This document shows, piece after piece, positions 51,202 through 60,069 of a stretch of DNA of 64,000 nt (its first letter is position 1; every line of letters begins with the position of its first letter). The DNA is from Rubrivivax albus. Its GTDB lineage: Bacteria > Pseudomonadota > Gammaproteobacteria > Burkholderiales > Burkholderiaceae_C. The stretch covers positions 1,240,001-1,304,000 of the forward strand of contig NZ_SACT01000001.1 of assembly GCF_004016515.1 (NCBI RefSeq). The letters run 5' to 3'. The notes under the pieces were generated by a model that was given only the letters and a program-made list of their open reading frames with translations, made no database searches and was not told the origin of the DNA. Made by a program: the position numbers and the translations under genes.

Positions 51202-51947
51202 GTCTCACCGGGATGAACGTGATGTTGCACGTTGCCGTGCAGTCCCTGTAGCGCTCCGGCCAGCTCTGCAGCGTTGGCCGTCATCGACTCCAGATCGGTG
51301 CCGGGCACGTCTTCACGGTCACCCGCGCAGATCACGATGCGCGTGTCCAGGGGCAACCATCCGGCGGACAGGCCGTCGAACTCGCGGATCATGCGGCGGT
51401 CCTGGTCACCAAGTCGCGGACTGATGATCCCGTAGCCCCTGAACAGGGTCGGCGCGTCCCGCAGCAGGCGGGTGACGAAGAGTCCTGCAAGCGACACGCC
51501 AATCAGGTTGAAGGCAGATCGCTTCGCTTGGGTGGTCGCTTCGATGAACGGCAGCACCTCCTCCACAAGCGCCTGGCGAAAGCGCAGCCCCTGGCCGCTG
51601 ACCCAGTTCTGCGGGTAGGGTGCCGGCAGTGCAATCGGCCACGGGCTGAAATAGCGGATGCGGCGCTCGGCGTAGACGTCGATGGCCTCACCTCCTTCGA
51701 AGCCCAGGCCCACCACCCAGTGCGGTGGCACCTCGCCGGTCACCTGCAGAAGCCGGGACAGGCCGGCGGCAACGGGGTAGTGCAGGTCCGCGTCGAGCAA
51801 CAGAAGCAGAGGATGCGGCCCGTCCGTCATCGGCGGCCCGAACGCGATCGGGGCCGGCGGCATCACGTCCAGACGAAGGCGAACCTCGCCGCCGAGGATG
51901 GGCAGCAGGTAGCTGGTGCCATGAGGAAGTCGGGTTTCGATCCGCAT
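51126..51947 (-). CDS. Alpha/beta hydrolase, esterase-D-like
   Basis: A 273-residue hydrolase of the COG2819 esterase type. It has LLLLLDADLHYP near the N terminus, NLIGVSLAGLFVTRLL with the nucleophile serine, CAGDRED for the acid and HPGETHAS for the histidine. No signal peptide is seen. It is the only minus-strand gene of the cassette: it converges on the AraC gene and diverges from the receptor gene across 208 bases. It may cleave an ester or amide bond of the imported compound. Confidence 0.82.
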   Translation of the reverse strand: MRIETRLPHGTSYLLPILGGEVRLRLDVMPPAPIAFGPPMTDGPHPLLLLLDADLHYPVAAGLSRLLQVTGEVPPHWVVGLGFEGGEAIDVYAERRIRYFSPWPIALPAPYPQNWVSGQGLRFRQALVEEVLPFIEATTQAKRSAFNLIGVSLAGLFVTRLLRDAPTLFRGYGIISPRLGDQDRRMIREFDGLSAGWLPLDTRIVICAGDREDVPGTDLESMTANAAELAGALQGLHGNVQHHVHPGETHASVLGAALSRSIRALMALGEQPK

Positions 51948-52068
51948 CGATCTTGGCCTCTGTCGGTGCTGGGCTCAATGTAGGTGCGCCATCCGCTGCC
52001 GGGCTACCGCGGATCGGCGCTTCGCTTTGGCTGCGTGGCTACGGGCATACCCGGTGTCGGGTCACTTC

Positions 52069-52096
52069 CCCAAACCCATTGGCCGGCCTGCCTAAG
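52069..52096 (+). promoter_or_regulatory. Spaced motif upstream of the TonB receptor gene
   Basis: CCCAAA, CCG and TGCCTAAG recur with the same spacing as at 48548-48575 (18 of 28 positions identical), ending 59 bases before the receptor start. A TATGCT at 52118-52123 could be the -10 box. Confidence 0.4.
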
Positions 52097-52155
52097 TTCG
52101 GTCTTCGACAGGCCTCCTATGCTCGAGCGACCCATCCAAGCGATCGAGGTGAACG

Positions 52156-54330
52156 ATGAGCGTCCGTAGGATTGTCCAGTTTCCCGCCATGCACGCCATC
52201 GCCGTGGCCAGCCTGCTGGTCTGTGGGCCTGACGTGGTCCGGGCCCAGGCCGCCGTGGCGGCTGCTGCAGAATCATCCGACACCCAGACCGTCGTTGTCA
52301 CCGCCAACAAGCGCAAGCAGCCGGCTGCGGACGTGGCGGGCACGGTCAGCGTGATCCAGGGCAGTGCGCTCGAGGCCAACGGCGTGGCCGACCAGGAAGG
52401 GGCCTTCAAGCTCACCCCCGGTGTGCAGGTGAACAAGGGCGATCCGGGCCGCAATGTGCCGGCGATCCGAGGCATCGGCACCAACGCCAACACGCTGACG
52501 CTCGGGTTCCAGCAGAGCACCACCGGCATCTACATCGAGGACGTGCCGATGACCGACCCGTTCGCGTTCATGAACGCGGCCGACGTGGCACCGTTCGATC
52601 TCGAGCGTATGGAAGTACTGCGAGGCCCGCAGGGCGCGCTGTATGGGTCATCGTCGCTGGGTGGCGCTGTGCGGTACCTGCTGGCCGAACCGGAACTGCA
52701 GGCTCAGGCCTTCAGTGTCTTGGCCTCCGGCAGCCGTGTCGTGGGCGGTGGAACCGACCATGCGATCTACCTGATGGGCAACCAGCCGCTGGCGAAGGGT
52801 GTCGCCGGCGTGCGTGTGATGGCGTTCGATCGTGTCGATGCCGGGTGGATCAAGAACCTGGGCACCCAGGCCGAACGAGCCAACCGGTCCCACACCTCAG
52901 GGGCGCGACTGTCGGGGCTTGCGAAGCCGAACAGGTCGCTGACCATCTCCGCGAACGTGATGCATCAGCGCAATCAGCTCGACGACACCATGGCGGTGGC
53001 TCCGGACCCCCGTCAACTGACGGCCAGCAACCCGACGGCCAGCACACGGCGTTCGACGCTCGACTTCGCCAATGTCACCATCGACGCGGAGCTGGGGTCC
53101 CACACGCTGACCTCGATCACCGGCTATTGGCGGAAAGAGAACGACTCGCACAGCGACGTGACGCGTCTATTTGACCCGGCCTTCCGGCCCAGCGGCATCG
53201 TGCTCCCGGCGTACGTGGCCGACGAGGCCTCGAACTCGGACATGGTCTCACAGGAGATCCGCCTGGCGTCTTCACAACAAGGACCGCTGCGCTACTTGGT
53301 CGGCGCGCTGATTTCGCGCACCCGCTTCGAGCTGGACGGCCCCATCCGCGCGGTCGGGGCAGTCGACGCTGGTCTGGGCGCCCTGTTTCCCAACGACGTG
53401 CTGGGTCTGCAAACCGGCACGGCGCGGATGAGCGAGAACGCGCTCTTCTTCGATGGCGACTTCGACCTCACGCCGGCCTGGACCGTCGGGCTGGGTGGAC
53501 GAGCGTACAGCACCAAGACGAACTACAACATTGCGTTCCTGTCCAACCTTCCCTCGAATGCGCCGTTCAGGAGCCCCTCGCTCAGCGAAGACGGCTTCAC
53601 GCCCAAGGCCACGCTGCGCCACAAGTTCGGTGCCCACCAGTGGTACGCGCTGGTCTCGCAGGGGTACCGGTTCGGTGGCGTCAACTTCCGTTCGCAGACG
53701 CCCTACAAGTCCGACAAGCTCACGAACTACGAGACCGGCGTGCGCCTGTTGCCAAGCAAGGACCTGCGCGTGGACGCCACTGTGTTCCTGCTCGACTGGA
53801 AGAACGTGCAGGTGACCACGCTCAACGGCGGCTTCCTGGACACCAGCAATGTCGGCGCCGCGAAGAGCAAGGGCCTGGAGCTGAGCGTCGGGTGGCGCGC
53901 CACGCCGAGCTTCAGCGTCGATTTGGCCGCGGCTTTCATCGACGCCAAGACGACCGTGGCCTACGACGGACCGGCCGGCAAGGTGCCCAGCGGCTCACGG
54001 CTGCCCGGCAGCGCCCGCACGCAGGTGACCCTGGCGCCGAGCTACAGCTTCGCGGGTCCTGCCGGAACCTCAGGCAGGGTCAGCTCGGTCATCAGCCAGA
54101 TCGGTGCGCGCAACTTCGATATCGCCGGCTCGGGGTCGGCACCGGGCTACACCACGATGGACCTTCGACTGAGCCTGGCCCGCGATGCGTGGGAGCTCAC
54201 GCTCTTTGCCAACAACGCCACCGACCAGCGCGGCGTGGTGGGCGCATTGGCCGATGCTGCCTATCCGTACCGGGACTACTTCCTGGTGCGGCCGCGCACC
54301 GTCGGCGTGAGCCTGCGCTGGGACCATTGA
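52156..54330 (+). CDS. TonB-dependent outer-membrane receptor
   Basis: A 724-residue TonB-dependent receptor. A signal peptide ends near residue 30 (VVRAQA). TVVVTANKRKQ serves as TonB-box/plug start, the plug runs to about 155 with VEVLRGPQG-like MEVLRGPQGALYGSSSLGGA, and the barrel runs to the C terminus. GAGGTGA at 52145-52151 supports the start. It resembles the receptors of sphingomonads and other degraders that import organic substrates rather than the best-known siderophore receptors. With the M81 peptidase and dehydrogenases it suggests import of a peptide-like or amino-acid-derived compound. Confidence 0.93.
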   Translation: MSVRRIVQFPAMHAIAVASLLVCGPDVVRAQAAVAAAAESSDTQTVVVTANKRKQPAADVAGTVSVIQGSALEANGVADQEGAFKLTPGVQVNKGDPGRNVPAIRGIGTNANTLTLGFQQSTTGIYIEDVPMTDPFAFMNAADVAPFDLERMEVLRGPQGALYGSSSLGGAVRYLLAEPELQAQAFSVLASGSRVVGGGTDHAIYLMGNQPLAKGVAGVRVMAFDRVDAGWIKNLGTQAERANRSHTSGARLSGLAKPNRSLTISANVMHQRNQLDDTMAVAPDPRQLTASNPTASTRRSTLDFANVTIDAELGSHTLTSITGYWRKENDSHSDVTRLFDPAFRPSGIVLPAYVADEASNSDMVSQEIRLASSQQGPLRYLVGALISRTRFELDGPIRAVGAVDAGLGALFPNDVLGLQTGTARMSENALFFDGDFDLTPAWTVGLGGRAYSTKTNYNIAFLSNLPSNAPFRSPSLSEDGFTPKATLRHKFGAHQWYALVSQGYRFGGVNFRSQTPYKSDKLTNYETGVRLLPSKDLRVDATVFLLDWKNVQVTTLNGGFLDTSNVGAAKSKGLELSVGWRATPSFSVDLAAAFIDAKTTVAYDGPAGKVPSGSRLPGSARTQVTLAPSYSFAGPAGTSGRVSSVISQIGARNFDIAGSGSAPGYTTMDLRLSLARDAWELTLFANNATDQRGVVGALADAAYPYRDYFLVRPRTVGVSLRWDH

Positions 54331-54343
54331 GCCCCGTTGCCCT

Positions 54344-55747
54344 ATGCCGCTGCCACTTGGGCTGAGCTCGGCGCTGCGCGAGCGCCTGAGCGAGCGCTTC
54401 AGCACCGCGCAGGCCGTGCGCGACCAGCATGGGCGCGACGAGTCGCCCTACCCGACCACGCCACCCGATGCCGTTGTGTTTGCAGAGTCGACGGACGACG
54501 TCATCGCGGTCGTGCGGGCCTGCAACGAGCACGCCACGCCGGTGATCGCCTTCGGGGCGGGCAGTTCGGTCGAAGGCCACTTCCTGGCCTTCGAGGGGGG
54601 CGTGTGCCTGGATCTGAGCCGCATGAACCGCGTACTGGAGATCGACGCCGAGAACATGACGGCCACCGTGCAGGCCGGCGCCACGCGTACCCAACTCAAC
54701 ACCGAGTGCCGGCACCTGGGGCTGTTCTTCCCTATCGACCCGGGCGCCGATGCCTCGCTCGGCGGCATGGCGGCCACGCGTGCTTCCGGCACCAATGCGG
54801 TCCGCTACGGCACGATGCGCGAGAACACCCTGAGCCTGACCGTCGTCACCGCTGAGGCTCGGCTGCTGCGCACCTCGCGCATCACGAAGAAGTCGTCGGC
54901 CGGCTACGACCTGACCCGCATCTTCGTCGGCAGCGAAGGTACTCTGGGCATCATCACCGAAGTGACGGTACGGCTGTACCCGCAGCCCGAGACGATCGCC
55001 GCGGCCCTGTGCGGCTTCGACAGCGTGCTGGACGCGGTGCGCACGGTGATGCAGACGGTTCAGGTCGGCGTGCCGGTGGCCCGCGCCGAACTCGTCGACG
55101 CCTTGACCATCCGGGCGGTCAATGCCCACAGCCGCACCGGGCTGACCGAGGTACCCACGCTGATGCTCGAATTCCACGGCAGCGCGGCATCGGTGCAGGA
55201 ACAGGCGCAGACGGTGCAGGCGCTGGCCCGCGACAACGGTGCCCGATCGTTCGAGTGGTCGGCCAACCCCGAGGAGCGTTCGCGGCTGTGGGCGGCCCGG
55301 CACCATGCCTTCTTTGCCTGCCTGCAGCTGAAGCCGGGAGCACGCGCCTTCACCACCGACGCCTGTGTGCCCATGTCCAAGCTTGGCGATTGCATCGAAG
55401 CGACGTTGATCGACATCCGGGAAACCGGATTGACCTGCCCGCTGTTCGGCCATGTGGGCGATGGCAACTTCCATTGCTTGGTGCTGGCACACCCCGGCGA
55501 TGCTGACGAGATGGCGGCGGCCGAGCAGCTGAACCAGCGCACCATGCAGCGGGCACTGCAGTTCGGAGGCACCTGCACCGGCGAGCACGGCGTGGGCCGC
55601 CACAAACGCGAACTTCTGCTGGATGAGTTCGGCGAAGCGGGCGTGGACCTGATGCGCCGCCTGAAGGCAGCGTGGGACCCGAAAGGCATCCTGAACCCGG
55701 GCAAGGTGCTGCCACCGCCAGCGCCCAACCAGCAAGCGGCCCACTGA
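54344..55747 (+). CDS. FAD-linked oxidase, D-lactate dehydrogenase/GlcD-like
   Basis: A 467-residue FAD-binding oxidoreductase of the VAO/PCMH family. The FAD_binding_4 domain has VIAFGAGSSVEGH, GADASLGGMAATRASGTNA and FVGSEGTLGIITE; the C-terminal domain has FGHVGDGNFH and CTGEHGVGRHK, which supply the substrate and metal-binding residues. Members oxidise D-lactate, glycolate or other D-2-hydroxy acids and pass electrons to cytochrome or quinone. It lies 13 bases after the receptor gene and 10 before the DadA-like gene, so the three are probably co-transcribed. Confidence 0.92.
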   Translation: MPLPLGLSSALRERLSERFSTAQAVRDQHGRDESPYPTTPPDAVVFAESTDDVIAVVRACNEHATPVIAFGAGSSVEGHFLAFEGGVCLDLSRMNRVLEIDAENMTATVQAGATRTQLNTECRHLGLFFPIDPGADASLGGMAATRASGTNAVRYGTMRENTLSLTVVTAEARLLRTSRITKKSSAGYDLTRIFVGSEGTLGIITEVTVRLYPQPETIAAALCGFDSVLDAVRTVMQTVQVGVPVARAELVDALTIRAVNAHSRTGLTEVPTLMLEFHGSAASVQEQAQTVQALARDNGARSFEWSANPEERSRLWAARHHAFFACLQLKPGARAFTTDACVPMSKLGDCIEATLIDIRETGLTCPLFGHVGDGNFHCLVLAHPGDADEMAAAEQLNQRTMQRALQFGGTCTGEHGVGRHKRELLLDEFGEAGVDLMRRLKAAWDPKGILNPGKVLPPPAPNQQAAH

Positions 55748-55757
55748 TCGCGGGCAG

Positions 55758-57035
55758 ATGTCCGGCAGCCTGCCCACGGTGGTCATCGGCGGCGGCCTGC
55801 TGGGCGCGGCCACCCTGTACGAACTGGCCTCGCGCGGCGAGCCTGCGCTCCTGCTTGAGGCGAAGGAGGCGCTTGCAACGGAAACCAGCTTCGCCAACGG
55901 CGGCATGCTGACGCCTTCGATGTCGGACCCGTGGAACAGCCCGGGCGTCGGCCGCCACCTGATGGCGTCGCTGGTCGATCCGACGGCGGCCATGAAGCTG
56001 CGCCTGCACGCACTGCCCGACCTGCTGGGCTGGGGCCTGCGCTTTCTGCGCCATTCGTCACCCGCCCGGCATGCAGCGGCCACCGAAGCCAGCTTTCGTC
56101 TGGCGCTGGACTCGACCCAACGGACCCGGCAGCTGATCCGCTCGCAGGGCCTGCGCTGCGATGCCTCGTTCGGCGGCACCCTCAAGCTGTTCGCGAGGCC
56201 GCGCGACTTGCACGGCCCGAAAGGAATCGCCCAGCGGCTGGCTGCTCTGGGATTGCGATTCAGCGTGTTGTCCGCAGCGCAGGCCGTCGAACGCGAACCC
56301 GCGCTGGCAGCGGCCAGCAGCAGGGTCGCCGCAGCGCTCCACTTTCCCGATGACGTGGCGGCCGATGCCTGCGCGTTGACGCGCGAACTCGCCCGGCTGG
56401 CCAGGGCCAACGGGGCGCAGGTTCGCACGTCCGTAGCGGCGCAGCGCATCGTTGTTTGGCAGGGAGAGGTCACTGGCGTGGAGACTGAAGGCGCCTGGAT
56501 CGCAGCCCGCCGCGTCGTCGTCGCCGGTGGCTGCGGCAGCCGGGCGCTGCTGCGGCCACTTGGCTTGCGGCTCGCGGTCCGGCCCGCCAAGGGCTACTCG
56601 CTCACCTTCGATGTGGGGCATCTGTCGTCCCTGACGCCGCTGCCTTCGTTACCGGTGATCGACGACGCCATGCACGCTGCCGTGACGCCATTGGGCCGGC
56701 GGCTGCGCGCCGTCGGAACCGCCGAGTTCGCGGGTGACGACCTCTCGCTTGATGCGCGACGGCTCGACAACCTGTTCGCCCTGCTGCAACGCCTGTACCC
56801 CGAGATTGCATCTCGCGTCGACCGTTCGTCGGGCACCCCGTGGGCGGGGCTTCGACCCATGAGCGCCGACGGGCTTCCCTTCGTCGGCCCCGCGGGGCCC
56901 AAGGGCTTGTGGCTGAACACGGGGCATGGACACCTCGGTCTGACGCTGGCCATGGGCTCGGCCGCACTACTGGTGGACCAGATGCTGGACCAACCGCCAG
57001 CCGTTTCACCCGAGCCCTTTCGGGCGACGAGGTAG
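55758..57035 (+). CDS. FAD-dependent D-amino-acid dehydrogenase-like (DadA family)
   Basis: A 425-residue flavoprotein of the DAO/DadA family. The N-terminal dinucleotide fold is VVIGGGLLGAATLYELASRG, followed by ETSFANGGMLTPSMSDPW, a DadA hallmark. The C-terminal part has WAGLRPMSADGLPFVG and NTGHGHLGLTLAMGSA. DadA oxidises D-amino acids to keto acids. Together with the hydroxy-acid dehydrogenase upstream it suggests breakdown of D-configured monomers released by the peptidase or hydrolase. About 190 gene-free bases follow. Confidence 0.9.
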   Translation: MSGSLPTVVIGGGLLGAATLYELASRGEPALLLEAKEALATETSFANGGMLTPSMSDPWNSPGVGRHLMASLVDPTAAMKLRLHALPDLLGWGLRFLRHSSPARHAAATEASFRLALDSTQRTRQLIRSQGLRCDASFGGTLKLFARPRDLHGPKGIAQRLAALGLRFSVLSAAQAVEREPALAAASSRVAAALHFPDDVAADACALTRELARLARANGAQVRTSVAAQRIVVWQGEVTGVETEGAWIAARRVVVAGGCGSRALLRPLGLRLAVRPAKGYSLTFDVGHLSSLTPLPSLPVIDDAMHAAVTPLGRRLRAVGTAEFAGDDLSLDARRLDNLFALLQRLYPEIASRVDRSSGTPWAGLRPMSADGLPFVGPAGPKGLWLNTGHGHLGLTLAMGSAALLVDQMLDQPPAVSPEPFRATR

Positions 57036-57226
57036 CGGCACTGTGATCACTGGGCGGTCCCGGATCGCCCGCAGGTGGTGAGCTCTAAAGCCGCCGACCG
57101 CTGGCGACTCCTCGTGGCCGGATCCGGTCAGACGCGCTTTCCACGAGCAGCGGGCATTGGCCGGAGTCGAGTGCTCGATGCCGGGAGGTCCGCCGTCTCG
57201 TGACGCAATTGCGATACACTGCGGGC

Positions 57227-57508
57227 ATGAAGACGACCACCATCCCGTCCATCCGAGTCGAGCCCGACTTCCGCGCCGAGGTGGAAGCGGTGCTGGCCGA
57301 GGGCGAGACGCTATCCCAGTTCGTCGAAGCCTCGGTGCGTGCCAGTGTCGAACGCCGTCGCATGCAGGCCGAGTTCATCGCACGCGGGCTTCGCTCGCGC
57401 GACGCCGCGCGGCGAACGGGTGACTACGTCGATGCCGACGTGGTGATCGACGGACTGCAACGCAAGCTCGACGCCGCGCGTGTGCGCGTGGTGAAGACGG
57501 GCAAGTGA
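57227..57508 (+). CDS. ParD-like antitoxin
   Basis: A 93-residue protein. The N-terminal TIPSIRVEPDFRAEVEAVL with LSQFVEASVRASVERRR fits a ribbon-helix-helix DNA-binding domain of the CopG/YlcI type, followed by a charged tail that would bind the toxin. The start at 57227 follows a TACACT (57215-57220) that could be a -10 box for a very short leader. The stop overlaps the downstream toxin start (GTGA), the usual antitoxin-toxin order. Confidence 0.75.
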   Translation: MKTTTIPSIRVEPDFRAEVEAVLAEGETLSQFVEASVRASVERRRMQAEFIARGLRSRDAARRTGDYVDADVVIDGLQRKLDAARVRVVKTGK

Positions 57509-57822
57509 CGTTCAAGGTCCGACTGACCCGGGACGCCGAAGCGGACTTGGGCCGGCTCTTCGACCATCTGCTGGAACGCGAGCTCAATCGCGATGGCGGT
57601 GACCTCGCGCTACCGGGTCAAGCGATCGCTGCGCTGCGATCAGGCATCGCCACCCTGAAGACGTCGCCGTTCACGTGCCGTAAAGCCGGACAAAGCCCGT
57701 TTCTCCGCGAACTGATCGTGCCGTTCGGACGATCGGGCTACGTCGCGTTGTTCGAGATCGAGGACGACAGCCAGGTGGCCGTTCTCGCCGTGCGTCACCA
57801 GTTGGAGGACGACTACCATTGA
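57505..57822 (+). CDS. RelE/ParE superfamily toxin
   Basis: A 105-residue protein with the RelE/ParE pattern: VRLTRDAEADLGRLFDHL at the N terminus, a central helix pair, LRELIVPFGRSGYVALFEI and VAVLAVRHQLEDDYH at the C terminus. ParE-type toxins inhibit gyrase; RelE-type toxins cut mRNA. The arrangement and C terminus favour ParE. The start is a GTG inside the antitoxin stop. It lies just inside the right boundary of the putative island and may stabilise it. Confidence 0.8.
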   Translation: MTFKVRLTRDAEADLGRLFDHLLERELNRDGGDLALPGQAIAALRSGIATLKTSPFTCRKAGQSPFLRELIVPFGRSGYVALFEIEDDSQVAVLAVRHQLEDDYH

Positions 57823-57864
57823 CACAGGGTTCTGCGTCTGGATCGCTCGGGCGGGCAGATCGCC

Positions 57865-57928
57865 GATACCGTCAGCCCGGCTGCGGGTACCGTCATCGGG
57901 TTGCGGAACAAGCAGGTCGATACCGTCA
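57865..57928. repeat. GATACCGTCA repeats at island right end
   Basis: GATACCGTCA at 57865-57874, TACCGTCA at 57888-57895 and GATACCGTCA at 57919-57928 are the complement of the repeats at 46248-46324. They probably form the second set of integrase or excisionase arm sites. Confidence 0.5.
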
Positions 57929-58107
57929 ATGTCGTCTCAGTTGATTTCAAGTGATCCGCATGGCAATCCAGTTGTCGGTCCTGATGGACCGGACCGACGA
58001 CCCGGACGTCTCCCAGCGGCCAATACACAGACGGTAAGAATGTCGGTAGTTCGCTCCCGACGGGCCGCCGCGGTGCCCGATCTACCTATGAGCGCGACCT
58101 CCCTGTT

Positions 58108-58126
58108 GACAATAGAGTGGGAGTGA
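58108..58126 (+). repeat. attR-like copy of the guaA 3' end
   Basis: GACAATAGAGTGGGAGTGA matches 46114-46132 in direct orientation. The three differences fall at third codon positions, so both copies end T-I-E-W-E-stop. This implies a guaA 3' end from a related but different genome rather than a chance repeat. Confidence 0.65.
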
Positions 58127-59105
58127 CGGGCGTCGAAAAAGTGTTATAGATCAAAGGCTTGCAGTCTATCGTTGATGATCCGGCCGCATTGTGAACGGGC
58201 CAGCGCCCCTTGTAGAGGCGAATCTCCGAACCCTCGTCAAGACAGCTTGGGAAGTCGATCTGACGGTACGAGAGACTGCCTGACGACGCACGCTGAAGCC
58301 CGATGCTCGTTGCGTCTACCGCAGGCCGCAGTGAAGTGCTGAGTACCTGCGATCGGCCAGGAGCCGTCGGTCGCATCAGGCCGCAATGCGGGAGTCGACC
58401 ATGCATTCGAGCGTGCTTCGATCACATGCACTTCAGCGAGACCCATGGAGCATGTTGTCGCAATCCGAGCGTCCATCGACCCGTTTGACGATTTCGATTG
58501 GCGGGTCCTGTCCACTCCTGTTGATCGCCACCGGATGTACGCAATCAGAGTGATCACACCCGCGTACTTGATGCGTTGCCGGTGTGCCCTCCGATCACTC
58601 CGTCCATGCGTTGACCGCCGTGGTCACAGAGCCACAACGCCATCGTGAAATTGCTGCCGAACCAGTTGACCCATGTCCACAGCGAGTGCTGACCGGGTTC
58701 GCCGCTCCGATGGATGGGCGCATGGGGGTTTTCAGATGCGCCCTGGAGTACCCGTGAGCACCTGCAGGGCGCGACAAGGAGGTGCGTTGGCTGCGCCGGA
58801 TGCCGGGCTACTGAACACCCAGGTGAGCGCCCCACCATGCATTGCTTGAGGCCACTAGAGTGTCCAGCAGACGACGGTCACGCCGGCTGCGGCGTGGGCG
58901 ACGCCCCCGGCGCGTCGACGCCTCTGCGCGCGTAGGCAACACGCGGGCGCGCGTTCGCCCGCATCGAGACCCGTCCCCTCCCCGCCACGACGCATCGGCG
59001 CACGCGGCGCGCATCGCGCCACTGCATGGCCGTTTTTTGGGGTGCCCCGCGCTGAGAGTGCGCCCTGGCGACGTACCGGGTCGCGCGGGCCTAGCCCCGC
59101 GCGCG

Positions 59106-60029
59106 TCAGATCCGGTAGAAGCGTTCGGCCGTACCGCGCAGCAGGGCGCGCCTGTCCTGGCTGGACAGGTCCGCCACCAACAGGCGGTAGGTGTCCCACA
59201 GCCGGTCGTAGCTGGACATCAGCCGGTCGACGGGAAAGTTCGAGCCGAACATGGCGCGGTCGGGGCCGAACCACTCGATCGGATCACGCACGAACCGGCG
59301 CAGGGAGTCGGGCGTCCAGTGCAGGTCGCTCATGCCGTAGCCGGAGAGCTTGACGCAGACGTTCGGGCAGGTGGCAAGCAGCTGCATGCCCTGCGCCCAG
59401 CCGGCCAGTGCCGGGGAGTCGCGTTCGACGGGCATGCCGGCATGGTCGAGCACGATGGGAATGTCGGGGTGACGGCGCGCCAGGTCCGCCAGTGCCGGCA
59501 TCTGTTGCCAGTAGACCTGGGCATCGAAGCTCAGGCCGTGATTGCGCAACAGGCCGAACTGCGCCTGCCACCGTGGATCGGCCAGGAAGTCGGCCGGTGC
59601 GCGATTCAGGCGCGCGTCCGCATGGCGGTTGAGCACCTGGCGGATGCCCCGCACTCGGGGGTGGGCCGCATGCCGGGCCAGGTGCTCGGCAGCGGCCGGC
59701 GAACTGAGGTCGACGTAGGCGACGATGGCCGTGGGCAGGCCGGCCGAGTCGGGCAGGTCGGCCACGCGCTCCAGCCATTCGGTCTCGCGGACCGGATCGG
59801 TGGGGTCGACATTGGCCTGCACGTGCACCGACTTGATCAGATTCTGCCGTTCGGCGTCATGGCGCAGATGGCCCACCAGGTAGTCGGCGTACAACGGACG
59901 TGTATCGCCCCAGCCGACATCGTGCGGCGGCGCCTTCGACCACGGGTAGTTCAGCGCGAACAGGTCCCACAGGTGATGGTGGGCATCCACGATGGGCTCG
60001 CTGCGGTCGATGTCGGTGGGCTCGGTCAT
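59106..60029 (-). CDS. Amidohydrolase family (fuconolactonase/PDC-lactonase-like)
   Basis: A 307-residue TIM-barrel hydrolase of the Amidohydro_2 family. PIVDAHHHLWDL supplies the HxH metal motif, followed by SVHVQANVDP, IVLDHAGMPV and the late FGSNFPVDR with the catalytic Asp. Relatives hydrolyse lactones such as fuconolactone and 2-pyrone-4,6-dicarboxylate. The frame is open to 60095, but MTEPTDIDRSEPIVDAHHH gives the family start. It is the last gene of a TRAP-transporter operon, so a lactone or cyclic-acid substrate is likely. Confidence 0.87.
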   Translation of the reverse strand: MTEPTDIDRSEPIVDAHHHLWDLFALNYPWSKAPPHDVGWGDTRPLYADYLVGHLRHDAERQNLIKSVHVQANVDPTDPVRETEWLERVADLPDSAGLPTAIVAYVDLSSPAAAEHLARHAAHPRVRGIRQVLNRHADARLNRAPADFLADPRWQAQFGLLRNHGLSFDAQVYWQQMPALADLARRHPDIPIVLDHAGMPVERDSPALAGWAQGMQLLATCPNVCVKLSGYGMSDLHWTPDSLRRFVRDPIEWFGPDRAMFGSNFPVDRLMSSYDRLWDTYRLLVADLSSQDRRALLRGTAERFYRI

Positions 60030-60069
60030 GGTCCGGGGCAGTAGGGTGCGCGTGTCGGTGCTGGCCCCG

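Larger units (their letters stand above)
57823..59105. other. Gene-poor region spanning the island right boundary
   Basis: About 1.3 kb without a gene I can support. The first 300 bases hold the right-end repeats (57865-57928) and the attR-like copy (58108-58126). Beyond it, the sequence appears less GC-rich than its neighbours and all frames are short with no family resemblance. A single TGACGGTA at 58261 lies outside the att-like repeat. It may be decayed sequence from this or an earlier insertion. Confidence 0.5.

Noticed and set aside
48641..57035. Complete microcystin-degradation (mlrABCD) cluster
   Set aside because: Only an MlrC-family protein is present; no MlrA CAAX-type protease, MlrB hydrolase or POT-type MlrD transporter is recognisable.
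57047..57075. GGGCG/CGCCC inverted repeat after the DadA-like gene considered as a terminator
   Set aside because: No T-run follows, and such pairs are common by chance at this GC content.
58261..58268. TGACGGTA as a third set of island-end repeats
   Set aside because: A single eight-base match outside the att-like repeat is not enough to place another boundary.
58086..58838. Three minus-strand frames of 94-106 codons in the gene-poor region
   Set aside because: No start-site support, no motifs and no family resemblance; composition looks non-coding.
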